From Clostridiaceae bacterium (GTDB lineage Bacteria; Bacillota; Clostridia; Lachnospirales; Lachnospiraceae): a DNA stretch of 64,000 bases. This document shows, piece after piece, positions 8,941 through 17,382 of the stretch (its first letter is position 1; each line of letters opens with the position of its first letter). The position numbers were made by a program, and so were the translations under genes. Below the pieces are notes generated by a model. That model did no database searches, had not been told where the DNA came from, and worked only from the letters and a program-made list of their open reading frames with translations. The stretch covers positions 1 to 64,000 of the forward strand of contig CAJTGE010000026.1 of the NCBI GenBank assembly GCA_910575795.1, written 5' to 3'.

Positions 8941-9034
8941 TTGGTTCGTAAGCTCTGGCGGGTAGGCCGCCGGCTTTTCCTGTTTGGGTTGGTTTGGCGG
9001 GCAGGATTGTGATCCGTTCTGCGCCGTCTGATAT

Positions 9035-9063
9035 AGTATACATGGCATTCAGGGGTTTGTCAA
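9035..9063 (-). promoter_or_regulatory. promoter of the SRP RNA gene
   Basis: TTGACA at 9058-9063 and TATACT at 9035-9040 are separated by 17 bp on the minus strand. Transcription would begin near 9028, about 90 nt before the mature RNA. Confidence 0.9.
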
Positions 9064-9092
9064 GATGGGGATTAGAGCATATTATTTCTTAA

Positions 9093-9237
9093 GTTACAGT
9101 TCAGCCTTCCGGCTAAACTGCAACAAATGATGCACAGAAATTGTGCTTGCTGCACAATTTCGCGCTTGCTGCCCTCGGGTTTTCTGTGACCTTCGCTCAC
9201 AAAAAACACCTCGCGGAGTCAAAGGCTGAACTGTTAC
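9093..9237. repeat. GTAACmGTTCAG repeat, long copy 3
   Basis: A long copy whose outer arms are GTTACAGTTCAGCCTT at the left and the reverse complement AAGGCTGAACTGTTAC at the right. The interior contains nested hairpins, including AAATTGTG-cttgctg-CACAATTT. The left arm also forms its own small hairpin with GGCTAAACTGCAAC. It fills the interval between the SRP promoter and the membrane-protein gene. Confidence 0.75.
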
Positions 9238-9263
9238 TTTCTTAACAGCTCCTGAGATTATTA

Positions 9264-9743
9264 CTAAACAAATAATCCCCAGTTTTCTGCCGCTTTGATT
9301 AAAATCGGCGCTGTGACAGCGGTGAATGCCATTCCCGGCAATGCGTACAGGAGCAGGAGGCGCATGTCGGCTCCGGTTAGCTGTGCCAGTATGACTCTTG
9401 ACAGCAGGGTTCCGCAGGGGCCGCTGATGATTACAGCGGGTTTGCTGTCTTTGAACAGGGTCAGGATAGCGCCTGCCGTGATTCTGTATATCATTGCAAC
9501 TGTGATATTCAGGATATTCTGGACTCCGAGGAAAAAGCCGCAGAGGCTGGAGGCTATGCCGATCATGAGGTATCTTTTAAAGCCCAGGTTTTTGGCGATG
9601 GTTACGGCAAATGGGGCTGAAACCTGGAATTCTGCGCCTGGCAGGAAGGACGGTATTTTGAACATTCCTGTTATGAGCAGGAGGACGGACAAAATCCCGT
9701 CGGATGCGAGCGCTCTGGCCGAATATGTTTTTTTAGTCGTCAT
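9264..9743 (-). CDS. small membrane protein coupled to bioWF, possible transporter S-component
   Basis: A 159-residue, very hydrophobic protein with about five membrane segments (around residues 14-32, 40-50, 58-80, 100-120 and 128-150) and a positively charged N-terminus. The start at 9743 overlaps the end of the bioW-bioF gene by 11 nt and is preceded by GAGGAA, so translation is probably coupled. The size and architecture resemble substrate-binding S-components of ECF transporters, but I cannot see a diagnostic motif such as that of BioY. Because BioW consumes free pimelate, uptake of pimelate or another biotin precursor is a reasonable guess only. Confidence 0.6.
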   Translation of the reverse strand: MTTKKTYSARALASDGILSVLLLITGMFKIPSFLPGAEFQVSAPFAVTIAKNLGFKRYLMIGIASSLCGFFLGVQNILNITVAMIYRITAGAILTLFKDSKPAVIISGPCGTLLSRVILAQLTGADMRLLLLYALPGMAFTAVTAPILIKAAENWGLFV

Positions 9744-11673
9744 GGTATTGGTTCCTCTTGTCTTTGAAAGCCGGAAGATTCAGGATTGCCTGGGCCGCTT
9801 TTTTTAGCTGTCCCTGCTCGTGGGTTGCCATCAGTGCGATTCTCAGCCTTGCGCTTCCTTTTTTTACGGTCGGGTAACGGATTGCGGATGTAAAATAGCC
9901 TTCTTCAAAGAGCGTCTGCGAGGCTTCCACAGTCTTTTTTTCGTCTCCGATAAGGAGCGGTATCACGGCGGTTTCTGAGTGGATGGGCAGTCCCCCTTCC
10001 CGCAGGCGCTGGCAGAAGAAGCGGACGTTTTCATGGAGCTTTGCGATAAGCCCGGGATTTTCTTCTATAACCTCGAATGCTTTGTATGAGGCGGCCATGG
10101 CGACGGGGGAGAGCGATGTGGAAAAGATAAAGCCGCGCGCTTTATTTTTCAGGTATTCCGTAAGGTTTCTGCTCCCGCAGACAAAGCCTCCCTCGCTGCC
10201 GATGGCTTTGCTGAGCGTGCCCATCAGGATGTCCGGCCTGTGCTCATAGTGGAAGTGTTCTATAATTCCTCTTCCGGTCTCTCCGAGCACGCCGGTCGAA
10301 TGGGCCTCGTCAATCATGGACAGCAAGCCGTTTTTGTCTGCTATCTGTACGAATTCCGGGAGCCGCAGGATGTCTCCGTCCATGCTGAAGACGGCGTCGC
10401 TGACGATAAGCCCTCTGGCGCAGGGGTTCTCAGCTATTTTCTGCTCCAGATCCCGCATGTCGTTGTGCCTGTATACGATGATCTTCGCGCCGCTTAACCG
10501 GCAGCCGTCTATTATGCTTGCATGGTTGAGCTCGTCGCTGAATATGGTGTCTCCCCTGCCCATGAGCGCTGATATGGCGGCCGTGTTGGCTGTGTAGCCT
10601 GAATTGAATACCAACGCGGATTCGGTGTTTTTAAAGGCCGCAATTTTCTCCTCAAGCCGCTCATGAAGCTCTGTGTTTCCGGTCGTGAGCCGCGAGCCGC
10701 CGGAGCCTGCGCCGTAGGTCTCGAGCGCGCGGGCCGCATACTGCTTTACATCTGCTCTGGACGACATATCCAGGTAGTTGTTTGACGCCATCATGAGCAT
10801 CGTCCTGCCGCCGCATTCCACGGCGCGCGATTGGGCGGACCGGAGCGTTTTCATGGTCCGGTATAAATGTGTCTGGCGCATCGCGCGCAGTTCATTCTCT
10901 ATATAATCAAATTTCCCCGCCGGTTTTTCTTTCTGTACCAGGGGCTGTACGTTTCGTACGAGCACAGGCTGGTTTTCCAGGTAGGTTATGGTTTTTCCGA
11001 CATCGCCTCTGCTGCCGCGGTATAAAAAGATCCTTCCGCCGCTTTCACTGCCGTATTCTTTTAGTTTGGTGATGCGCTTATATCCGGATGATTTGGAAGC
11101 GACGTAGCCGGTCACATAGCCGGGATCGTCGGAAATGCAGATTTCGCCTATGATGTTTGGCGCGTTCGCTACCTTGGTGGCCAGGACAATTGCTTCCTGA
11201 TAGTGATCTTTGGGGGCGGCGCAGGCCGCTTTGCCGTTTTGGGGCCCGGTTTCCTGATCCATGTAGGTCGCGCGGACTCCGCGCTCCGGATCGGGCTCCA
11301 GCCGCTCAAGCGTATCCACATCCAGCAGGATGGCGCCGCGCATAGAATTCATTTCCGGCAGGAGGGCGATTATGTTTTCTGTATTTTCAAGAAAGAGCGC
11401 GTTCAGGAATTTTCGTATCTCCTGCACGCCTTCCCGGACATCGGAGACTTCGACGGTGTTTACCGGAAGGGCGTCGAGATATAGGATATCCTCGTCCTGA
11501 AGGCGTTCTATTTTGATATTCAGCATATCCGGCCTGCCTTTGGGATGGGTCAGCCCGCGCTGTAAAAGGCCGGACGCATTTGCGGGTATCCGGCTGTCCG
11601 GGATAATTTTTTCCGCGCCGGAAATGTGCGCGCCATGGGCGCTTGCACGCATTTTTATACTGTATAACGGCAT
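9733..11673 (-). CDS. BioW-BioF fusion: pimeloyl-CoA ligase / 8-amino-7-oxononanoate synthase
   Basis: A 646-residue bifunctional biotin-synthesis enzyme. Residues 1-250 match BioW, the ATP-dependent pimelate-CoA ligase: YSIKMRASAHGAHISGAEKI at the N-terminus, then RGLTHPKGRPD and LPVNTVEV. Residues about 255-640 match BioF, a PLP enzyme joining pimeloyl-CoA and alanine. Its signatures include ASNNYLDMSS, GAGSGGSRLTTGN, DEAHSTGVLG and the PLP lysine in TLSKAIGSEGG. Separate BioW and BioF are about 250 and 390 residues, so both halves are full length. The start has GGGAG 8 nt upstream. A candidate BirA operator lies at 11794-11825. No bioA, bioD or bioB is present in the window. Confidence 0.92.
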   Translation of the reverse strand: MPLYSIKMRASAHGAHISGAEKIIPDSRIPANASGLLQRGLTHPKGRPDMLNIKIERLQDEDILYLDALPVNTVEVSDVREGVQEIRKFLNALFLENTENIIALLPEMNSMRGAILLDVDTLERLEPDPERGVRATYMDQETGPQNGKAACAAPKDHYQEAIVLATKVANAPNIIGEICISDDPGYVTGYVASKSSGYKRITKLKEYGSESGGRIFLYRGSRGDVGKTITYLENQPVLVRNVQPLVQKEKPAGKFDYIENELRAMRQTHLYRTMKTLRSAQSRAVECGGRTMLMMASNNYLDMSSRADVKQYAARALETYGAGSGGSRLTTGNTELHERLEEKIAAFKNTESALVFNSGYTANTAAISALMGRGDTIFSDELNHASIIDGCRLSGAKIIVYRHNDMRDLEQKIAENPCARGLIVSDAVFSMDGDILRLPEFVQIADKNGLLSMIDEAHSTGVLGETGRGIIEHFHYEHRPDILMGTLSKAIGSEGGFVCGSRNLTEYLKNKARGFIFSTSLSPVAMAASYKAFEVIEENPGLIAKLHENVRFFCQRLREGGLPIHSETAVIPLLIGDEKKTVEASQTLFEEGYFTSAIRYPTVKKGSARLRIALMATHEQGQLKKAAQAILNLPAFKDKRNQYHDD

Positions 11674-11772
11674 TTAGGTATCTCCCTGCTTTCTCTGGAA
11701 TATAGAAGCGCTCCCATTGGCTGCCTGAGGCGTTTGTTCCAGGGGGGCGCGTTCTGTGCTTGCTGCTCCTTT

Positions 11773-11825
11773 ATTTTATTATAACAGGGAATAATTGTCA
11801 ACTATAAATTTTATTTAGTTTACAT
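11773..11825 (-). promoter_or_regulatory. bioWF promoter with overlapping candidate BirA operator
   Basis: The promoter is TTGACA (11796-11801), 17 bp, TAAAAT (11773-11778). Overlapping the -35 is an imperfect inverted repeat: ATTGTCAACT at 11794-11803 and AGTTTACAT at 11817-11825, with 13 bp between. Half-site sequence and spacing resemble the Gram-positive BirA operator (TTGTTAACC spaced from GGTTAACAA). An operator on the -35 would give biotin repression. The promoter is seen directly; BirA is inferred. Confidence 0.75.
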
Positions 11826-11836
11826 TTGAAATGAAA

Positions 11837-13396
11837 TCACAAACGCGCCAAAAGGCACACAGTCTCCACATGCGGACTCCACCCAAACATGTCACAGCAC
11901 CTCACCCTCTGCACCTCATATCCTCTCTCCCCCAGATATCTGACATCCCTCGCCAGTGTAGCCGAATCGCAGCTCACATAAACCACCCTGGCCGGCCGCA
12001 TTTTTACGATGGTGTCCAGGCAGACCGTATCGCATCCCTTTCTCGGCGGATCGACTACGATGACGTCCGCATGGCGTTTTTCCTTTTTATACTGTTCAGG
12101 CAGAACATCCTCGGCTTTTCCCGTAAAAAATTCTACATTTTTGATCCCGTTTATCCTGGCGTTCTCCCTCGCGTCGAGGATCGCCTGCGGCACGATCTCC
12201 ACGCCGCAGACCTGCCTGGCCCTCTGCGCCAGAAACAGGGAAATCGTCCCGATCCCGCAGTACAGATCCCATACGATCTCGTTTCCGGTCAGATCCGCAT
12301 ACTCCAGCGCGGTTTGATAGAGTCTTACAGTCTGCAGGGGATTGACCTGGTAAAATGACAGGGGAGAAATCCGATACGTTACACCGCCAATCTCATCCGT
12401 GATATAGAGCGGGCCGCTTAGGCTGGCCACTTCGTCTCCCATGATCACATTCGTCTTCTCTGTGTTGATGTTAAAACAGATACTTTTTATACCGGAAATG
12501 CCGGAAAGGCGCCGGATCAGCTCCTCGCTGTGGGGAATCGCCCTCCCGTTTATCACCAAGCATACCATGATTTCACCTGTGTAAAATCCTTTTCGGATCA
12601 ACGCATGCCGGATCAGGCCGCTGTGAGTCTCCTCGTTATACGGCGGAATCGCGAAACGTTCCATCCAGCCGCGGATCTCTTTTAATATCTCCTTATTTTC
12701 CCCGGCCCCTAACAGGCAGTCCTCACATTCGACGATGCGGTGGCTCCTTCCCGCATAAAAGCCGTATATCACGTTTCCCTCTTTGTCTTTTCCAAATGGA
12801 ATCTGGGCTTTATTCCGGTAACGCCATGGATCCTTCATCCCAATAATCGGCTCCATGATGACATACGCCCCGGCCTTTAATTTCGACTTCTCCTCTTCAC
12901 CCTGCGTGCTCCCGCCGTCTGCCAGGGCCCCGGCGCCGGCCAGACCGCTCTCCTCCAAAGCCCCGGGCAGCATCAGATTGTCCAGCCCTCCGATCCGTTT
13001 TAAGTGATTGTATACCTTCCTCTCTTTAAAACGGAGCTGTTCCTCATAGCTCATCGTCTGGAGCTGGCAGCCGCCGCACTGGCTGGCAGCCGGGCATCTC
13101 GCCTCGATCCTTGCCGCTGAGGGCCTCTGCACCTTTAAAAGCCGCGCAAACCCGTAATGCTTTTTCATCTTCATGGCTCTGGCCTCGATCCGGTCGCCGA
13201 TCACGGCGTCCCTGACAAACCATGTGTATCGGCTGCTGTTTTGATCCCGGTTTTGCTCCTGTTTTTTATGCGGACATGGGCTCTCTTTTGAGCTCTCTGT
13301 TCTGAGCTCCTTCCGGATCTCTTTTCCGATCCCCTCCCCGTTTTCGCTCATATCGACAATTTCCAGCTCTAAAACGTCATTCTTCCTGATTTCCAC
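11837..13396 (-). CDS. 23S rRNA (uracil-C5)-methyltransferase, RlmD/RlmCD type
   Basis: A 519-residue SAM-dependent RNA methyltransferase. The N-terminus (EIRKNDVLELEIVDMSENG) starts a TRAM RNA-binding domain, split by a low-complexity insertion at residues 25-50. An iron-sulfur cluster is indicated by CPAASQCGGCQLQ plus a later CEDC. The catalytic half has the SAM motif WDLYCGIGTISLFLAQ, then VVVDPPRKGCD, and the catalytic cysteine in VYVSCDSATLARDV. The family makes m5U in 23S rRNA, or in tRNA for some members; which target applies here cannot be told. It stands alone between bioWF and the DUF436 gene. Confidence 0.92.
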   Translation of the reverse strand: MEIRKNDVLELEIVDMSENGEGIGKEIRKELRTESSKESPCPHKKQEQNRDQNSSRYTWFVRDAVIGDRIEARAMKMKKHYGFARLLKVQRPSAARIEARCPAASQCGGCQLQTMSYEEQLRFKERKVYNHLKRIGGLDNLMLPGALEESGLAGAGALADGGSTQGEEEKSKLKAGAYVIMEPIIGMKDPWRYRNKAQIPFGKDKEGNVIYGFYAGRSHRIVECEDCLLGAGENKEILKEIRGWMERFAIPPYNEETHSGLIRHALIRKGFYTGEIMVCLVINGRAIPHSEELIRRLSGISGIKSICFNINTEKTNVIMGDEVASLSGPLYITDEIGGVTYRISPLSFYQVNPLQTVRLYQTALEYADLTGNEIVWDLYCGIGTISLFLAQRARQVCGVEIVPQAILDARENARINGIKNVEFFTGKAEDVLPEQYKKEKRHADVIVVDPPRKGCDTVCLDTIVKMRPARVVYVSCDSATLARDVRYLGERGYEVQRVRCCDMFGWSPHVETVCLLARL

Positions 13397-13467
13397 GCAG
13401 TCCTCTCCTCTTTAGCGCCGCCCCGGAGCATGTCTGAAAATTGCTCTGGCCGGCGCGTAACTGACTG

Positions 13468-13625
13468 AGGAACTGTCTCGAAATAACTTCCCATTAGTCC
13501 GCAGGATTTTTCTTCGGGAGCGCTGCTCAAAAATCAGGCGCATAGCGGGCTATGTAACTGATTTTTGAGCAGTGCCGCCGGAGAAAAAGACAAGGAATAT
13601 AGGAAGTTATTTCGGGACAATTCCT
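13468..13625. repeat. 158-bp hairpin repeat, family A copy 1
   Basis: A near-complete inverted repeat. The outer arms are AGGAACTGTC... / ...GGGACAATTCCT with AAATAACTTCC / GGAAGTTATTT inside. The inner stem is GCTGCTCAAAAATCAG / CTGATTTTTGAGCAG around a short GGCGCATAG-cggg-CTATG tip. An inverted copy of exactly the same length lies at 14470-14627. Stem differences between the copies are compensatory, for example GCTGCTC/GAGCAG against GCCACTC/GAGTGG. It lies downstream of the DUF436 gene. Confidence 0.9.
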
Positions 13626-13681
13626 AACTATCCGTAATGATTCAGGCGCGCCGAATCGCCACGGTTGTATTTTACTGAAAT

Positions 13682-14278
13682 CTACAAATACTTCGCCCGC
13701 TCCCCGCCGATGTATTTAAGCCTTGTCCTGGCGCATGCCACGTGGGCGCCACCAATCTCGCGGATGGAGATGCGCACAGGTACCGCTACAGGGCGAAGAT
13801 GCATCCCTATCAGCGTATCGCCGATGTCAAGCCCTGCATGGGCCTGTATGCGTTCGACTGCCACAGGGCGCTCCATCTGTTCGTACGCGGCTGTGGCAAA
13901 GGAACCGCCCGCCTTTAGCTGCGGAACCACGTTGACCATTTCCAGGCCATAGCGTTCTGCGGTCTCTTCCTCTACGATCAGCGCCCGGTTTAAGTGCTCG
14001 CAGCACTGGGCCGCCAGGCGGACTCCTGCCGGCTTTAATTCGGACTGGAGCGCGTCACAGACCGTCCGGCCGATTTCGGCGCTCGAGTAGGAGCCGATGC
14101 GGTATGATGCGATTTCACTTGAAGAACAGCCCGCTGCCAGGATGTCTCCCTGTTTTAATGACGCCGCTTCCAAAAGCTCGTGTACGGCCTGTTTCACCTG
14201 TCTGTAAATTTCCCTCAGATGCGCCTCTGGTTCCTGTTCCGCTGATACACCTGTTCCTGTGTTATAATTCTGTCCCAT
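13682..14278 (-). CDS. DUF436 / UPF0340 (TIGR01440) family protein
   Basis: A 198-residue protein of the YwlG-like UPF0340 family, whose biochemical role is not established. Family-like stretches are LLEAASLKQGDILAAGCSSS, the RIGSYSSAEIG block, AAQCCEHLNRALIVEE and the C-terminal GDTLIGMHLRPVAVPVR followed by CARTRLKYIGG. The start ATG at 14278 has GGGAG upstream. The gene is flanked by inverted copies of the 158-bp family A hairpin, and its 5-prime side borders a low-complexity tract. No operon partner is close. Confidence 0.88.
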   Translation of the reverse strand: MGQNYNTGTGVSAEQEPEAHLREIYRQVKQAVHELLEAASLKQGDILAAGCSSSEIASYRIGSYSSAEIGRTVCDALQSELKPAGVRLAAQCCEHLNRALIVEEETAERYGLEMVNVVPQLKAGGSFATAAYEQMERPVAVERIQAHAGLDIGDTLIGMHLRPVAVPVRISIREIGGAHVACARTRLKYIGGERAKYL

Positions 14279-14289
14279 CCCGTTTTCTC

Positions 14290-14460
14290 CCTGTCATGAT
14301 TGCCATTACTCTGATTACTGCGATTATCACGTTTTTTAGCGGTTGTCGCGATTTGCGCGATTAGCGCGATTTCCATGAGCACCGCAGTTTTCACGATTGC
14401 CACTGTTTTTTCGATTGCCGCCGTTTTCACGATTGCCACATTTTCCATAATTGCCGCAAT
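14290..14460. repeat. low-complexity imperfect tandem repeat
   Basis: Short imperfect repeats of GATTGCC(A/G)CYGTTTTC type, about 15-18 nt each, run across most of this tract, becoming GCGCGATT repeats in the middle. Two minus-strand frames stay open through it, giving repetitive NRENGGNRKN-like and AIVKTAAIEKT-like peptides. That is what a repeat does and is not evidence for a gene. It sits immediately upstream of the DUF436 gene. Confidence 0.6.
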
Positions 14461-14469
14461 GTACAGCTA

Positions 14470-14627
14470 AGGAACTGTCAAGAAATAACTTTTCATATTG
14501 CTTGTCTTTTTCTCCGATAGCGCCACTCAAAAATCAGTTACATAGCCCACTATGCGCCTGATTTTTGAGTGGCGCTCCCGAAGAAAAATCCTGCGCACTA
14601 TTGAAAAGTTATTTCTTAACAGTTCCT
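14470..14627. repeat. 158-bp hairpin repeat, family A copy 2
   Basis: The same element as 13468-13625 in opposite orientation and of identical length. Outer arms are AGGAACTGTCAAGAAATAAC / GTTATTTCTTAACAGTTCCT and the inner stem is GCCACTCAAAAATCAG / CTGATTTTTGAGTGGC. It lies between aroC and the DUF436 gene. Confidence 0.9.
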
Positions 14628-14631
14628 AAAG

Positions 14632-14664
14632 CAAAAAGACGCCCCTGCCGCGCGGCGTCTCTTT
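14632..14664 (-). terminator. probable aroC terminator
   Basis: AGACGCC and GGCGTCT form a stem with a GC-rich loop. On the minus strand the stem is followed by TTTTTGC, and the plus side also has a T-rich tail. Its place downstream of aroC fits termination of that gene. Confidence 0.7.
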
Positions 14665-14679
14665 ATTTAAAAACAATCC

Positions 14680-14710
14680 GTAACCGTTCACCGGCTATCT
14701 GAACTGTTAC
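14680..14710. repeat. GTAACmGTTCAG palindrome, copy 4
   Basis: GTAACCGTTCA and TGAACTGTTAC flank a 9-nt loop, downstream of aroC. One arm pair is a mismatch (C against T), so this copy is slightly degenerate. Confidence 0.75.
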
Positions 14711-14749
14711 GGCAGCCCCTTATATTCCTGACTTTAAACGGATCAGCTG

Positions 14750-15862
14750 CTACTGTCCCGTCCGTCCCCTGTAAAATTCCCGGATCCGATCCATCCTGGC
14801 AGTCATGCCGGCCAGAAGCAGATCCGCCGCGGCAAAGGCCGCCATGGCCTCCACAACGACCACGGCGCGCGGCACAATAATCGGATCGTGGCGTCCTTTC
14901 ACGCTTAATTCGATCTCTTCCCCGCCGCGGCTGACGGTCTTCTGGGGCGAGGCGATCGACGGGGTCGGCTTGAACGCTGCCCGGAAGCAGATGTCGCCGC
15001 CGTCGCTGATCCCTCCCAGTATCCCGCCCGCATGGTTTGTTTGTTTTCTGACGGTTCCGTTCTCGCTGTAAAATGCGTCGTTATGCGTGCTTCCGGTCAT
15101 CTTTGCCGCGGGGAAGCCCTCTCCGATCTCAAATCCCTTGACGGCGCCGATGGAGCAGACCGCCTTTGCAAGGTTAGCGCTTAATTTTTCAAAAACCGGA
15201 TCGCCGACGCCGGCGGGCAGGCCCTTTATGATGCACTCAGCCACGCCCCCAGCGGAGTCTTTTTGAGCCATGAGCTTCTCCAGATATGCTTCCGCTTCGG
15301 AGGCCGCGGCTGCGTCCGGCATACAGAGACGGTTGCGCCCGCATTCCGCCAAATCAAAGCGTTCCGGGCTGACTGACACGGGCCCGATGCTTTTTGTATA
15401 GGCTGTCACCGTTACGCCGAGCTCTGCCAGGAGTTTTTCCGCCACCGCCCCGGCCGCCACGCGGCCGATCGTCTCGCGCCCGGAGGAACGGCCGCCGCCG
15501 CGGTAGTCGCGAAAGCCGTATTTTTCATCATACGTATAATCCGCGTGTCCCGGCCTGTAGCAACCGGCGATCTGGCTGTAATCCGCTGACCGCTGATCCT
15601 GATTTTCCACCAGCATGGAAATCGGGGTTCCGGTTGTTTTTCCCTCAAAGATCCCGGACAGGATCCGCACGGAATCGCTCTCGCTGCGTTTTGTCGTAAA
15701 CCGGCTCTGGCCCGGCTTTCTACGATCCAGCAGCTTCTGGATGTCTTCCTCTGTAAGCGGAATCCCGGCCGGGCAGCCGTCCACCACTACCCCAAGCCCC
15801 GGGCCGTGGGATTCGCCCCAGGTCGTCATTGTCAGAATCCTGCCATATATTGAACCCGCCAT
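14750..15862 (-). CDS. aroC: chorismate synthase
   Basis: Converts 5-enolpyruvylshikimate-3-phosphate to chorismate, the last step of the shikimate pathway, using reduced FMN. The 370-residue protein carries the family signatures GESHGPGLGVVVDGCPAG at the N-terminus, RRKPGQSRFTTKRSESD, RPGHADYTYDEKYGFRDYRG and GRSSGRETIGRVAAGAVA, and C-terminal KPTPSIASPQKTV. Length is normal for the family. The gene stands alone between terminator/repeat sequences and the lactonase gene; no other shikimate gene is nearby. Confidence 0.97.
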   Translation of the reverse strand: MAGSIYGRILTMTTWGESHGPGLGVVVDGCPAGIPLTEEDIQKLLDRRKPGQSRFTTKRSESDSVRILSGIFEGKTTGTPISMLVENQDQRSADYSQIAGCYRPGHADYTYDEKYGFRDYRGGGRSSGRETIGRVAAGAVAEKLLAELGVTVTAYTKSIGPVSVSPERFDLAECGRNRLCMPDAAAASEAEAYLEKLMAQKDSAGGVAECIIKGLPAGVGDPVFEKLSANLAKAVCSIGAVKGFEIGEGFPAAKMTGSTHNDAFYSENGTVRKQTNHAGGILGGISDGGDICFRAAFKPTPSIASPQKTVSRGGEEIELSVKGRHDPIIVPRAVVVVEAMAAFAAADLLLAGMTARMDRIREFYRGRTGQ

Positions 15863-15965
15863 ATCCTGCTCCTTTTCTCCTTTTTTTACTGCATGTACTC
15901 CCGGAATCTCGCAAAATCAGGCATTCCAGGAGCACATCTCCCTGCGCGTCTGTCCCCCGCGGCGG

Positions 15966-17030
15966 CTATCTGCTTCCTGGTACCTTCACAATCACGCAGC
16001 AATTGGGCTCGTTCACCTCAATGCTCCGGTTGCACATTACCAGAAGCCCGTTTTCATAATCCACCTTGAAAAAGGAAATACTGTTGCTCCCGTGGTTGAT
16101 CGCGGCCAGATGCTTCTGATCCGGGAAAATGGCGATATCCTTCGGATAATCTCCGCTGATGGGCAGGCAGCACAGGAGAGTCAGAAGGCCGGTATCCGGA
16201 TCCCGGCGGTAAACGCTGACGGAGTTATCGCCCGCGTTGCTGCAGTATAAATAGTGTTCGTCCGGCGACATGCGGATCGCGCAGGCCGCAGTGAGCTGGC
16301 TTAAGCGTTCCGGCGCTGTGGAGGTGATGGTCTGGATCTTTTCCAGAACCGGCACCTTATCCCCGGTCTCATACGTATAGACGTCAATTACATTTTTCAC
16401 CTCATACATCAGGTACATGAAACGGCCGTCCGCGGAAAAGATAAAATGCCTCGGCGCGGATTCAAGCTCGCAGCGGAGCGCGTCAACCAGGGTCAGAAGG
16501 CCCTTAACGGGATCAAAGCGGTAGATTTTGATCTGGTCGATCCCCAGATCCGCCACGAATACAAATTTCCCGTCCGGCGTGCGGCGGCCGCAGCTTACAT
16601 GGGGACGGAAGGTGCGCTCCGCCACGCTCCCCAGGCCCCTGTGATACACGCCGTCCGTGATTTCCCCGATGGAGCCGTCGCGCTTTAATCTCAGCACGGT
16701 CTCCTTGCCGTCATGGTAGCCAGAGACAAAGATATATTTGTCCTTTTCATCTGTCGCGATATGGCAGCCCCTCATGGCCTTGGTGTTGGCGCTGTTTAAG
16801 CGCGTCAGGGCCCCGTTCTCCTGTATGCGGAAGGATACGATCCCCTCGTCTGCGATGGAATACAGCGTCTTCCCGTTATTTGAAACTGTAAGATACGATG
16901 AATTGTCTACTTCCTCCTCACACCGGTAGTGGAACAGCCCTTTTTCCACATCCACATCATATACCGTAATCCCTTTTGCCTGGCCATTGTACGAATAGGA
17001 TCCCACATACGCCATATATTTATTCTGCAT
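15966..17030 (-). CDS. lactonase / YbhE-type beta-propeller protein
   Basis: A 354-residue seven-bladed beta-propeller of the bacterial 6-phosphogluconolactonase (YbhE/Pgl2) family. Repeated blade motifs are visible: YVGSYSYNGQAKGITVYDVD, VSNNGKTLYSIADEG, TPDGKFVFVADLGIDQIKIY, SADGRFMYLMYEVKNVIDVY, SPDEHYLYCSNAGDNSVSVY and the closing FPDQKHLAAINHGSNSISFF. In this family the enzyme hydrolyses 6-phosphogluconolactone in the pentose phosphate pathway, but several members have other roles, so the substrate is not certain. No signal peptide. The upstream promoter region is shared with the divergent XRE-cupin operon. Confidence 0.88.
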   Translation of the reverse strand: MQNKYMAYVGSYSYNGQAKGITVYDVDVEKGLFHYRCEEEVDNSSYLTVSNNGKTLYSIADEGIVSFRIQENGALTRLNSANTKAMRGCHIATDEKDKYIFVSGYHDGKETVLRLKRDGSIGEITDGVYHRGLGSVAERTFRPHVSCGRRTPDGKFVFVADLGIDQIKIYRFDPVKGLLTLVDALRCELESAPRHFIFSADGRFMYLMYEVKNVIDVYTYETGDKVPVLEKIQTITSTAPERLSQLTAACAIRMSPDEHYLYCSNAGDNSVSVYRRDPDTGLLTLLCCLPISGDYPKDIAIFPDQKHLAAINHGSNSISFFKVDYENGLLVMCNRSIEVNEPNCCVIVKVPGSR

Positions 17031-17182
17031 CCTGCTTCCTCCTCAAATTGTTCTGCCGCCGCGGTGTATTTCGCAAAGCCTGCCATGCATCCTTCCCCGC
17101 CTGCTCTGTGGCCGGCAGCGTCCGCCTGTCTCCCCCTATTATCGTATTTTTCTCTTTTCTTGTCAATCTCTGAATAAAACTA

Positions 17183-17210
17183 TTGACAGAACGTTTTCTT
17201 TCTGTATAAT
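17183..17210 (+). promoter_or_regulatory. promoter of the polyamine regulator/transporter operon
   Basis: TTGACA (17183-17188), a 16-bp spacer and TATAAT (17205-17210) lie 170 bp upstream of the XRE-cupin gene. The long leader that follows contains the 24-bp repeat at 17297-17320. Confidence 0.85.
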
Positions 17211-17296
17211 GTTACTTGCGCGGTGTTTATTATTTCTAAACATTGGGATTATTTTTACCTTCATTTAGTATTGGTAAACTTACGTGCTCCCGGGAG

Positions 17297-17320
17297 CTCA
17301 CCTCGCCTGATTTTGTGAGA
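17297..17320 (+). promoter_or_regulatory. 24-bp repeat, leader copy
   Basis: CTCACC...CCTGATTTTGTGAGA: CTCAC and GTGAG form a small inverted repeat. A second copy, 21 of 24 identical, lies between potA and potB at 19073-19096. It could be an operator for the neighbouring regulator or an RNA hairpin; sequence alone does not decide. Confidence 0.5.
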
Positions 17321-17382
17321 TGATTTTTTGTCAGATGTGCTCAGATTCCGGGAGTACATATTTTATAAGAAGGAGGCAAACC

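Noticed and set aside
8541-9048. Minus-strand frames of 74-93 codons
   Set aside because: They overlay the SRP RNA, its terminator and its promoter; the RNA explains the sequence.
14215-14530. Two minus-strand frames with Asn/Arg and Ala/Ile/Val repeats
   Set aside because: They are open only because the underlying DNA is a short-period repeat; no ribosome site or domain.
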